64,000 nt of DNA from Martelella limonii (GTDB lineage Bacteria; Pseudomonadota; Alphaproteobacteria; Rhizobiales; Rhizobiaceae). The translations under genes and the position numbers were made by a program. Below the pieces are notes generated by a model. That model did not search any database. It was not told the DNA's origin and worked only from the letters and a program-made list of their open reading frames with translations. Shown here in pieces: positions 56,848 through 64,000 of this stretch (its first letter is position 1; each line of letters opens with the position of its first letter). The stretch is taken from assembly GCF_013344475.1 (NCBI RefSeq), contig NZ_JABUOU010000002.1:434001-498000 (forward strand). The letters are read 5' to 3'.

Positions 56848-57912
56848 ATGAAACTCTTCGAATGCGATCATTGCGGACAGACTGTCTATTTCGACAATGA
56901 CACCTGCGTGGCTTGCGGCCATCGCCTGGGCTTTGCACCGAGCGATCTGGCCATCTATGCCCTCAAACAGGCTGAGGGTGATATCTGGTACAAGGCGAAT
57001 GACCGGAGCAGGAAGTTCCGTCTTTGCGAGAACACAAAGATCGGCGTTTGCAACTGGCTGGTGGATGAAGGCGAGGACGAGACCTTCTGCGTTTCCTGCC
57101 GTCACAACAATTTGATTCCCGATACCACGACGGAGATCGGGCTTGACCGCATGCGCCGCATCTGCGCCGCCGAACGGCATCTTTTCTATTCGCTGCTGCG
57201 TTGGAACGTTGCGACGCCGACGCGCAAGCAGGACCCTGAAAGCGGTCTTGTCTTCGACTTCCTCGAAGACACGGTTTCACCGGACGGGACGGTTACGCCT
57301 GCCATGACCGGCCACGAGGACGGTCTGATTTCGCTGCGCGTTGCCGAAGCCGACCACGTCACGCGCGAAATCATCCGCGACCAGATGAACGAGCCCTACC
57401 GGACGATGCTCGGTCATTTCCGCCATGAGGTCGGCCACTATATCTGGGACAGGCTGGTGCGCGACGGCGGACGTCTTGAAGACTATCGTCAGCTCTTCGG
57501 CGACGAGCGCGAAGACTACCAGGAAGCGCTCCAGCGTCATTATGAAAACGGGCCGAGGCCTGATTGGCCGGAGCATCATGTCAGCGCCTATGCCTCCACC
57601 CATCCCTGGGAGGATTTCGCGGAAAGCTTTGCCCATGCGCTTCATATCGTGGACACGCTGGAAACGGCCCGGTCGTTCGGCCTTGCCGTCGACGACGCCA
57701 AGCTTGCGCCTTTGGGCGACCCCTATAAATGCGCTGATGGCGAACGTCTTGCCGCCGCATGGATTCCGTTGACCATCGCGATGAACGCGATCCATCGCTC
57801 CATGGGGCAGAGGGATTTCTATCCCTTCGTCCTCACGCCGGATATCGTCACCAAGATCGATTACATCATCTCGCTGATGAACGGTCGGCGGCCGACGGCG
57901 AAGGCCGCCTGA
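56848..57912 (+). CDS. zinc-binding metallopeptidase (Peptidase_Mx type)
   Basis: A 354-residue protein with an N-terminal zinc ribbon (C6-x2-C9 and C20-x2-C23) and a second CVSCRHNN motif, then a metallopeptidase-like domain. Its active site H-E-x-x-H is GHFRHEVGHYIWDRL, followed by the downstream acidic Asp/Glu in STHPWEDFAESFAHALH. This is the pfam Peptidase_Mx / DUF2248-like group in alphaproteobacteria, of unknown substrate. GCGAGGCCCCC precedes the ATG. A strong intrinsic terminator follows. Confidence 0.88.
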   Translation: MKLFECDHCGQTVYFDNDTCVACGHRLGFAPSDLAIYALKQAEGDIWYKANDRSRKFRLCENTKIGVCNWLVDEGEDETFCVSCRHNNLIPDTTTEIGLDRMRRICAAERHLFYSLLRWNVATPTRKQDPESGLVFDFLEDTVSPDGTVTPAMTGHEDGLISLRVAEADHVTREIIRDQMNEPYRTMLGHFRHEVGHYIWDRLVRDGGRLEDYRQLFGDEREDYQEALQRHYENGPRPDWPEHHVSAYASTHPWEDFAESFAHALHIVDTLETARSFGLAVDDAKLAPLGDPYKCADGERLAAAWIPLTIAMNAIHRSMGQRDFYPFVLTPDIVTKIDYIISLMNGRRPTAKAA

Positions 57913-57928
57913 ACCGAAGCAACGGCAC

Positions 57929-57966
57929 GCCGATCCCCGTTTGCTGAAAACGGGAATCGGCCTTTT
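57929..57966 (+). terminator. intrinsic terminator of the metallopeptidase gene
   Basis: GCCGATCCCCGTTT (57929-57942), loop GCTG, AAAACGGGAATCGGC (57947-57961), then CTTTT. A long stem with one internal mismatch, 17 bp after the stop. Confidence 0.88.
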
Positions 57967-57977
57967 GCGGAACTTGA

Positions 57978-58010
57978 AAGGACCGGGCGCTCCGAAGACC
58001 CCCGGTCCTT
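57978..58010. repeat. 10-bp inverted repeat, possible terminator of the minus-strand lipoprotein
   Basis: AAGGACCGGG (57978-57987) and its complement CCCGGTCCTT (58001-58010), 13-nt loop. On the minus strand it is followed by TTTC, so it may end the lipoprotein transcript, though it lies about 130 bp after that stop. The rest of 58011-58136 shows nothing clear. Confidence 0.45.
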
Positions 58011-58136
58011 CATCAATAGACCTACGAGGCTTGGAGCCCGACCGGACGCGCGAAAACGCTTTGAACGGCCTTCATTTCTGCCTGGCCGCTGATTCGCTTT
58101 CGCCGACCGCGCTCTCTCCGGCGCCTGCCGTAAGGC

Positions 58137-58673
58137 TTACTTCGCGATTCCGATGCGGACCGCGGTGTTCGGGCTTGCCGTCAGCGGCACGGGCAGATTG
58201 TCGGCGCGGAACAGGAACTGCGTGGACAGGCCGTCTGCTGGCAGAGTCACCTGCTGCTGGATCACCTCCGAATAGACTGCGACGTCGCCATCCACCACCT
58301 CGACACGAACCGGAACGGTATAGGAGCCGGGCTTTGCCTTGGGGCCGCCGACGAGACGGCCGACAACGGAGATCTGCTCGATCAGCTTGTCGCCCGTGGG
58401 GGCGGGACCACAGGTCCGGCTGAACTCGCCGAGCGACACCTGATAGACGAGATTTTCCGGCGCATCGGAATTGGCTGGCGCATAGATTCGGCGGAACGCC
58501 ACGTCGTCATCGAGCATCACCGGCGGGCAGAGCTTCGTCAGCGCCGTCAGGTTGACGCCGGGCGTGACCGGGCGCGCGGGCGTCGCCTCCGGCTCGGACG
58601 ACGTGGTAGAGCAGGCAGCCAATGCCGAAACGGCAAGAACGGCCGCCACGCGGCGGGTAGTGCGAAATGACAC
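58137..58673 (-). CDS. lipoprotein of unknown function
   Basis: A 178-residue predicted outer- or inner-membrane lipoprotein. The signal has an arginine-rich start and a lipobox L-A-A-C with the lipidated Cys21 (VSALAACSTTSS), followed by a Pro/Ala/Thr-rich spacer. The mature domain has two cysteines (KLCPPVML, RTCGPAPTG) and beta-rich sequence (SYTVPVRVEVVDGDVAVYS) of the kind seen in small Rhizobiales lipoproteins of unknown role. Translation starts at GTG 58673 with AAAGGAAG upstream. Divergent from thrC. Confidence 0.75.
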   Translation of the reverse strand: MSFRTTRRVAAVLAVSALAACSTTSSEPEATPARPVTPGVNLTALTKLCPPVMLDDDVAFRRIYAPANSDAPENLVYQVSLGEFSRTCGPAPTGDKLIEQISVVGRLVGGPKAKPGSYTVPVRVEVVDGDVAVYSEVIQQQVTLPADGLSTQFLFRADNLPVPLTASPNTAVRIGIAK

Positions 58674-58858
58674 GGCTAAACTTCCTTTCCTCTCTCAAGG
58701 GCTTTGCAACCCCTCCGGCTTTGTTTTATATCAGCGCCAACACAGATTGTCTGGTTGACCGCCCCCTCATCTCCGTCCGAACGGTCTTAACAGGTAAGGC
58801 CAAAGCCTGCCACAAGCTAGACAATTTCCGGATTCTGGCAAGCACAAAGGGGCTTTGC

Positions 58859-60247
58859 GTGGACTATATTTCTACTCGCGGCGAGGCGCCTGTCCTCGGA
58901 TTTTCAGATGCGGTTCTGGCCGGCCTTGCTGAGGATGGCGGGCTTTATTTGCCGCGCGAATGGCCCTATCTGCCCGCAGACAGCGTACGCGCGCTGCGCG
59001 GCAAGTCCTATCAGGATATCGCCTTTGCCATCATCAAGCCGTTCATCGACGGCGAGATCGAAGACGGCGAACTGAAGGCGATGATCGATGATGCCTACGC
59101 GACCTTCCGCCACGAGGCCGTGACGCCGCTGGTGCAGAGCGGCGCCAACCGCTTCACGCTGGAATTGTTCCATGGCTCGACGCTGGCCTTCAAGGACGTC
59201 GCCATGCAGCTTCTCGCCCGGCTGATGGACCATGTGCTGGCCAAGCGTGGCCAGCGGGCAACGATCGTCGGCGCAACGTCGGGCGATACCGGCGGCGCTG
59301 CAATCGATGCATTTGCGGCAAGCACCCGCACCGACATCTTCATCCTGTTCCCCCACGGCAAGGTTTCGCCCGTCCAGCAGCGGCAGATGACCACGCTTGG
59401 CGCCGAAAATGTTCACGCCATCGCCGTCGAAGGCCATTTCGACGACTGCCAGAACCTGGTGAAGGCGATGTTCGCCGATACCGTGTTCCGCAACGAGGTG
59501 AAGCTTTCCGGCGTCAACTCGATCAACTGGGCGCGGATCATGGCGCAGGTGGTGTATTACTTCACCGCCGGCATCGCGCTTGGCGCGCCGGACCGCGCGA
59601 TCGACTTCACTGTGCCCACCGGCAATTTCGGCGATATCTTCGCGGGCTATGTCGCCTCGAAGATGGGGCTGCCCGTCGGAAGGCTGGTGATTGCCACCAA
59701 CGAGAACGATATTCTCGCCCGCACGCTTGAGACCGGGCGCTACGAGATGCGGGGCGTGGAGGCAACCACCTCGCCGTCGATGGATATCCAGATCTCGTCG
59801 AATTTCGAGCGTCTTCTGTTCGAGGCCAGTGGTCGCGACAGCGACTATGTGCGCCGCGCCATGGCGAGCCTTAAGCAGTCCGGAGCCTTCGATATCGAGG
59901 AAAAGACGCTTGCCGAGATCCGCAAGCTGTTTGCCGCCGGCCGCACCGACCAGAAGGCCGCCGCCGCCGAGATCGAGCGCTCCCTGCGGGACACCGGCGT
60001 GTTGATCGATCCCCACACGGCCGTCGCCGTTTCCGTAGCCAGAGACCATCAGCGCACCGAAAACCCGATGGTTGTGCTGTCGACCGCGCATCCGGCAAAA
60101 TTCCCCGACGCCGTAAAATCTGCAAGCGGTATTGACCCGGCGCTTCCCGCGTGGCTTGCTGGCCTGATGGACAAGGAGGAGCGTTTCAGTGTCCTTTCTC
60201 CCGAGCTCGATGCCATCGAGGCGTTCATTCGCCAGGGAATCGCTTGA
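58859..60247 (+). CDS. thrC: threonine synthase
   Basis: Converts O-phosphohomoserine to threonine with PLP. The 462-residue protein starts at GTG 58859 (AAGGGG eight bases before) giving DYISTRGEAPVLGFSDAVLA, the family N-terminus; the frame is open back to 58667. The PLP lysine is in ELFHGSTLAFKDVAMQ, and the phosphate-binding Gly loop in GATSGDTGGAAIDAF. This is the long threonine synthase type of proteobacteria. Together with thrB at 51604 it covers the last two threonine steps. Confidence 0.96.
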   Translation: MDYISTRGEAPVLGFSDAVLAGLAEDGGLYLPREWPYLPADSVRALRGKSYQDIAFAIIKPFIDGEIEDGELKAMIDDAYATFRHEAVTPLVQSGANRFTLELFHGSTLAFKDVAMQLLARLMDHVLAKRGQRATIVGATSGDTGGAAIDAFAASTRTDIFILFPHGKVSPVQQRQMTTLGAENVHAIAVEGHFDDCQNLVKAMFADTVFRNEVKLSGVNSINWARIMAQVVYYFTAGIALGAPDRAIDFTVPTGNFGDIFAGYVASKMGLPVGRLVIATNENDILARTLETGRYEMRGVEATTSPSMDIQISSNFERLLFEASGRDSDYVRRAMASLKQSGAFDIEEKTLAEIRKLFAAGRTDQKAAAAEIERSLRDTGVLIDPHTAVAVSVARDHQRTENPMVVLSTAHPAKFPDAVKSASGIDPALPAWLAGLMDKEERFSVLSPELDAIEAFIRQGIA

Positions 60248-60281
60248 GGCTGAGCACTGAACAACACGAAGGCAGGACCGC

Positions 60282-61580
60282 ATGACAGTAGAGTACACCC
60301 GGCTTTCATCCGGGTTGACCGTCGTTACCCAGAACATGCCGCATATCGAGAGCGTCGCGATCGGAACCTGGATCAAGTCCGGTTCCCGCAACGAATTGCA
60401 TGACGAGCATGGCATCGCCCACCTTCTGGAACACATGGCCTTCAAGGGCACCAAGCGCCGTACGGCGCGCCAGATCGCGGAAGAGATCGAAAATGTGGGG
60501 GGCGAGGTCAACGCCGCCACATCGACCGAAACCACGTCCTATTACTGCCGCGTTCTGAAAGACCATCTCCCTCTCGCCGTCGATATCCTTGCCGATATCC
60601 TGACCGGCTCCGCCTTCGATGAAGACGAGCTGGCGCGCGAAAAGAACGTGATCATGCAGGAGATCGGCGCGGCGAGCGACATGCCGGACGATGTCGTCTT
60701 CGACAATTTCGCCGGTGCCGCCTTCCGCGACCAGACCATCGGCCGCCCGATCCTCGGAACGCCGGACACCGTCATGGCCTTCACGCCCGATGACATCCGC
60801 CGCTACCTTGCCCGAAACTACACCACCGACCGCATCTTCATCGTCGCCACCGGCGCGGTCGACCATCAGGTGTTTGCGCGGATGGTCGAGGATCGTTTCG
60901 CGGCGCTTCCCCGCAAGCCCGAAACGCCGCCGCAGATGGAAACGGCGATCTATACCGGCGGCGAAGTGCGCGAGTTGCGCACGCTTTCGGATGCGCAGGT
61001 GATCCTTGGCTTCGAGGGCCCTGCCTATCACGCGCAGGACTTCTACTGCTCGCAGATCCTCGCCAATATCCTTGGCGGCGGCATGTCATCGCGTCTGTTT
61101 CAGGAAGTGCGCGAAATCCGTGGCCTCTGTTACTCAGTCTATGCCTTCCACTGGGGCTTTTCCGATTCCGGCGTGTTTGCCGTCCACGCGGCAACGGGCG
61201 GCGAGCAGCTTCCCGAACTGATGCCGGTGATCGTGGATGAGCTGCAGCGCGCCGCCGATCGGTTCGACGAAAGCGAGATCGAACGGGCGCGCCAGCAGAT
61301 CAGGGCCCAGCTTCTGATGGGCCAGGAAAGCGCGTCGGCGCGCGCCGGACAGATCGCCCGCCAGGTGATGTTGTGGGGACGGCCGATCCCGAACGAGGAG
61401 ATGATGCTTCGCATCGAGAACATCACCCCGAAACGCCTGACCGATCTTGCCGGACGCTGTTTCTACGATGCGCCTCCGACCCTTTCCGCCATCGGTCCGC
61501 TCGAGCACCTCGCCTCCCTGGAAGAGATCGCGGGCAGCCTTTCCTTCAATCAGAAGCAGGCGGTGAATGCTGGGCGGTAA
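60282..61580 (+). CDS. M16-family zinc peptidase (processing protease-like)
   Basis: A 432-residue pitrilysin-family protease, related to mitochondrial processing peptidase beta. The inverted zinc motif H47-L-L-E50-H51 is in HGIAHLLEHMAFKGTKRR, with the third ligand Glu about 76 residues further (ELAREKNVIMQEI). The C-terminal half contains the flexible glycine-rich stretch ANILGGGMSSRLFQE. It stands 34 bp after thrC with GGCAGGACCGC before the ATG; the conserved order thrC-M16 protease-GNAT is common in rhizobia. Confidence 0.93.
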   Translation: MTVEYTRLSSGLTVVTQNMPHIESVAIGTWIKSGSRNELHDEHGIAHLLEHMAFKGTKRRTARQIAEEIENVGGEVNAATSTETTSYYCRVLKDHLPLAVDILADILTGSAFDEDELAREKNVIMQEIGAASDMPDDVVFDNFAGAAFRDQTIGRPILGTPDTVMAFTPDDIRRYLARNYTTDRIFIVATGAVDHQVFARMVEDRFAALPRKPETPPQMETAIYTGGEVRELRTLSDAQVILGFEGPAYHAQDFYCSQILANILGGGMSSRLFQEVREIRGLCYSVYAFHWGFSDSGVFAVHAATGGEQLPELMPVIVDELQRAADRFDESEIERARQQIRAQLLMGQESASARAGQIARQVMLWGRPIPNEEMMLRIENITPKRLTDLAGRCFYDAPPTLSAIGPLEHLASLEEIAGSLSFNQKQAVNAGR

Positions 61581-61586
61581 GCCGAC

Positions 61587-62240
61587 ATGGCGCGAAAGCT
61601 CACGCGCCCCCGTCTCGAAGCCGCCGGAGTAGCCTGCGTGCTTGCGTTGCTGACTTCGCCGCGCGCGCGCCGGCGTCACAGGTTTGCGCTGCAATCGGCA
61701 AGCCACATGCTCCGGCTTCCGAGAGCATCGGATTACGGCGCCTGGCACAAGCTCAGAACCGAAAGCCGTGATTTTCTGCAGCCCTGGGAGCCCGTCTGGA
61801 GCGCCGAGGAGATGACGCGGAACAGCTTCCGCAAGCGTATAGAGCGCGTAAACCTGGAGTTCGACGCAGGGTCGAGTATCCAGCTTTTCATCTTCCAGAA
61901 AGATCCCGAGAGACTTATCGGCGGCATCACGATCGGCCTTATCCGCCGGGGCGTCGCGCAAATGTGCATGCTCGGATACTGGATGGGCGAACAATATGCG
62001 GGCAAAGGTCATATGTTCGCCGCACTTCAACTCGTAATTCGCTATATCTTCGATGAACTGAGGTTGCACCGCATCGAGGCCGCCTGTATCCCCACCAACA
62101 TGCGCAGCGCTTCGCTGCTGCAAAAGGCCGGGTTCCGGAAGGAAGGGTACTTGCACAAATATCTGCGCATCAACGGCCAGTGGCAGGATCATCAGCTCTT
62201 CGCCCTGATCAAAGAAGAAGACGTCCGCAAAGGGAATTGA
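61587..62240 (+). CDS. RimJ-like ribosomal protein N-acetyltransferase
   Basis: A 217-residue GNAT of the RimJ/RimL type. Family blocks are SRDFLQPWEPVWSAEEMT, MLGYWMGEQYAGKGHMFAAL (the acetyl-CoA loop), RLHRIEAACIPTNMRSASL and LQKAGFRKEGYLHKYL. The N-terminal 40 residues are Arg-rich and poorly conserved, so a later start cannot be excluded. It follows the M16 protease by 6 bp and precedes the sensor gene by 9 bp, one operon. Target protein unknown. Confidence 0.88.
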   Translation: MARKLTRPRLEAAGVACVLALLTSPRARRRHRFALQSASHMLRLPRASDYGAWHKLRTESRDFLQPWEPVWSAEEMTRNSFRKRIERVNLEFDAGSSIQLFIFQKDPERLIGGITIGLIRRGVAQMCMLGYWMGEQYAGKGHMFAALQLVIRYIFDELRLHRIEAACIPTNMRSASLLQKAGFRKEGYLHKYLRINGQWQDHQLFALIKEEDVRKGN

Positions 62241-62249
62241 AGACCACCC

Positions 62250-64000
62250 ATGCCAATCATTCCCTTCCGGTTCGGCCGACAGCTTCTGGCGCATCTTTTC
62301 GCATTCTTCGTCATGATCGCGTGTGCCCTTCCGGCCCTGGCGCTGGAACCGGTCGAGGTTTCGCGCGGCGATGTCGCTATCGATCTCACCAATCAGGTCG
62401 AGCTTTACCCCAACCAGGGGGAGAGCTTCCAGATTTCGACCGTTCCCGACACCAACGGCATCCGCCGCCGTATCGAGGTGCGCGCCAATGGTGGATCGCA
62501 TAGCGGAGACTGGGCGGTTTTTTCGCTTGCCAACGTGTCCGACGAACAGCTTGACCGGCTGATCGTCGCACCGCATTTCCGGCTCGCCGATTCCGGTCTG
62601 TTCTGGCCGGATCTCGGATCGTCGCGGATCGAGGCGATCACGCCGAGCGAGGGCTTTGCGCTGACAAGGGTGAAGAGCGACGACGCCGACGTGTTTTCGA
62701 TCACGCTCAATCCGGGCGCGGTGATCACCTTTGTTGCCGAGCTCAACACGGCCGAACTCCCGCAGCTCTACATGTGGGAGCCCGAGGCCTACAAGGACAC
62801 CGAGAACGCCTTCACGCTCTATCACGGCGTGGTGCTGGGCATCGCTGGCCTTCTCGCCGTGTTCCTCAGCATCCTGTTCGTCGTCAAGGGCACCTCTGTG
62901 TTGCCGGCAACGGCAATGCTTGCCTGGTCGGTGCTGCTATATGTTGCGATCGATTTCAATTTCCTGAACCAGATCATACCGTTATCGGCAAGCGATCAAC
63001 GAATATGGCGGGCAAGTGCGGACGTGGCGATCGCGTTCTCGCTGGTGGTGTTCCTGTTTACCTATCTCAATCTCGCCCGCTGGCATGCGCAGCTCGGCTA
63101 CGGCATGGCGGCCTGGGGCGTGCTGCTGATGGCGCTGTTCGGCGTCGCGCTGTTCGACCCGTCGGCTGCTGCCGGCATTGCACGCGTCTCCTTCGCGGCA
63201 ACCGTGATCGCCGGCATCGTGCTGATGCTCTATCTCAGCATAAGGCGCTATGACCGCGCCATCCTGCTGGTGCCGGCCTGGGCGCTGATCGTCGCCTGGC
63301 TGTTTGCCGCCTATATGACGATCACCGGCCGGATCGACAACGACATCGTCCAGCCCGCACTTGACGGCGGCATGGTGCTGATCGTGCTGCTGCTCGGCTT
63401 TACGGTGATCCAGCATTCGTTTGCGGGCGGCGTTTACCAGCCGGGGCTTTTCTCCGATCTCGAGCGCCAGGCACTTGCCTTCCTCGGAACGGACGCAACG
63501 GTCTGGGACTGGGATGTGGGCCGCGACAGGATCGTGACCGAACCCGATTTCGCACCCAAGCTCGGCCTCTCCCCCGGCGCGCTCAACGGTCCGGCGCGCA
63601 CGTGGCTGCAATATCTGCATCCCGCCGACCGCGACCGGTTCCGCTCCACGCTCGACATGTTCCTCGAATGGCGTCGCGGGCGGCTGAAGCTGGAATTCCG
63701 GGTGCGCGCCAATGACGGCCACTATCATTTCATGATGATCCGCGCCCGGCCCGTGCTCAGCACGGACGGCGAGGTGATCCGCTGCGTCGGCACGCTCAGC
63801 GACCAGACCGACCAGAAGGTCTCGACCCAGCGCCTGCTGCAGGATGCGGTGATCGACAATCTGACCGGCCTGCCCAATCACACCATCCTGATCGACCGGC
63901 TGCAATCGCTGATCGCCATGTCCGAGGCGTCTCCCCATTTCCGCCCGACACTGATCGTCGCCGATATCGACCGGTTCAAGGAAATCAACGAGACGCTGGG
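62250..64000 (+). CDS. membrane-bound PAS-GGDEF signalling protein (3' partial)
   Basis: The frame is open from the ATG at 62250 to the window end (583 codons). A signal peptide (about 1-32) leads to a periplasmic beta-rich domain (about 35-180), then about seven or eight membrane helices (190-395), a layout like 7TMR-DISM sensors. A PAS domain (about 410-530, DATVWDWDVGRDRIV, FRVRANDGHYHFMMI) is followed by the start of a GGDEF domain (DAVIDNLTGLPNHTILIDR, LIVADIDRFKEIN). An EAL domain is likely beyond the edge but not seen. Expected to respond to an external or membrane cue by changing cyclic di-GMP. Confidence 0.9.
   Translation, partial: MPIIPFRFGRQLLAHLFAFFVMIACALPALALEPVEVSRGDVAIDLTNQVELYPNQGESFQISTVPDTNGIRRRIEVRANGGSHSGDWAVFSLANVSDEQLDRLIVAPHFRLADSGLFWPDLGSSRIEAITPSEGFALTRVKSDDADVFSITLNPGAVITFVAELNTAELPQLYMWEPEAYKDTENAFTLYHGVVLGIAGLLAVFLSILFVVKGTSVLPATAMLAWSVLLYVAIDFNFLNQIIPLSASDQRIWRASADVAIAFSLVVFLFTYLNLARWHAQLGYGMAAWGVLLMALFGVALFDPSAAAGIARVSFAATVIAGIVLMLYLSIRRYDRAILLVPAWALIVAWLFAAYMTITGRIDNDIVQPALDGGMVLIVLLLGFTVIQHSFAGGVYQPGLFSDLERQALAFLGTDATVWDWDVGRDRIVTEPDFAPKLGLSPGALNGPARTWLQYLHPADRDRFRSTLDMFLEWRRGRLKLEFRVRANDGHYHFMMIRARPVLSTDGEVIRCVGTLSDQTDQKVSTQRLLQDAVIDNLTGLPNHTILIDRLQSLIAMSEASPHFRPTLIVADIDRFKEINETL

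Overview
This GC-rich window is a core chromosomal segment of an alphaproteobacterium, most likely Rhizobiales and Rhizobiaceae-like (Sinorhizobium/Agrobacterium/Martelella type). The evidence is gene content and order: an NDUFA12-family complex I gene beside a DUF2155 gene and aat-accC-accB-aroQ; gatB then dnaG-rpoD; coxB-coxA-ctaB-coxF-ctaG-ctaE followed by SURF1, ispH, type II thrB and rnhA; an IalB-family protein; and a tandem pair of AbcR-like (alpha-r15) small RNAs next to trxB and an LsrB/VtlR-type LysR regulator. I saw no rRNA, tRNA, CRISPR array, insertion sequence, prophage or toxin-antitoxin module. It reads as ordinary vertically inherited chromosome, not a genomic island.

Layout. 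0-8.8 kb: gatB (5' end cut by the window), two GNAT acetyltransferases, NDUFA12 and DUF2155 proteins, then the minus-strand operon aroQ-accB-accC-aat and a DsbA-like oxidoreductase, then an aminotransferase. 8.9-15 kb: dnaG, rpoD, a protein built of two YcxB-like halves, and a cold-shock gene. 15-25 kb: DUF1176-like and PQQ-type dehydrogenase genes, aspartate aminotransferase, a GluR0-like ligand-gated potassium channel candidate, a LysR/epimerase divergent pair, a ChaA-type antiporter and an Old Yellow Enzyme. 25.3-28.5 kb: tandem sRNAs, lsrB, trxB and an Lrp regulator. 28.5-35.8 kb: two glycosyltransferases, small membrane proteins (one of only 25 residues), a CPA2 antiporter, rpmG, a spermidine-synthase-like protein, a PAS-GGDEF diguanylate cyclase and a DUF983 protein. 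35.8-43 kb: aroC, a histidine phosphatase, fabI, pdxH, a UPF0303 protein, a GNAT, tldD and an IalB protein. 43.3-53.4 kb: the aa3 cytochrome oxidase locus and a tightly packed run to rnhA and a Dabb protein. 53.4-64 kb: an unknown membrane protein, a one-Cys peroxiredoxin, a DsbD-alpha-like protein, yqgE, a zinc metallopeptidase, a lipoprotein, thrC, an M16 protease, a RimJ-like acetyltransferase and the start of a membrane-bound PAS-GGDEF protein that runs off the right edge.

How the genes work together. Several blocks are functional units: fatty acid synthesis (accB, accC, fabI), aromatic amino acids (aroQ, aroC), threonine (thrB, thrC), and cytochrome oxidase structure plus assembly (coxB, coxA, ctaE; ctaB heme O, ctaG copper, SURF1). 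Thiol redox recurs (DsbA-like, trxB, peroxiredoxin, DsbD-alpha). The most notable regulatory unit is trxB-lsrB followed by two sRNAs with recognisable promoters and intrinsic terminators. The most unusual single protein is the GluR0-like channel. Promoter, operator and palindrome assignments are read by eye and are tentative.
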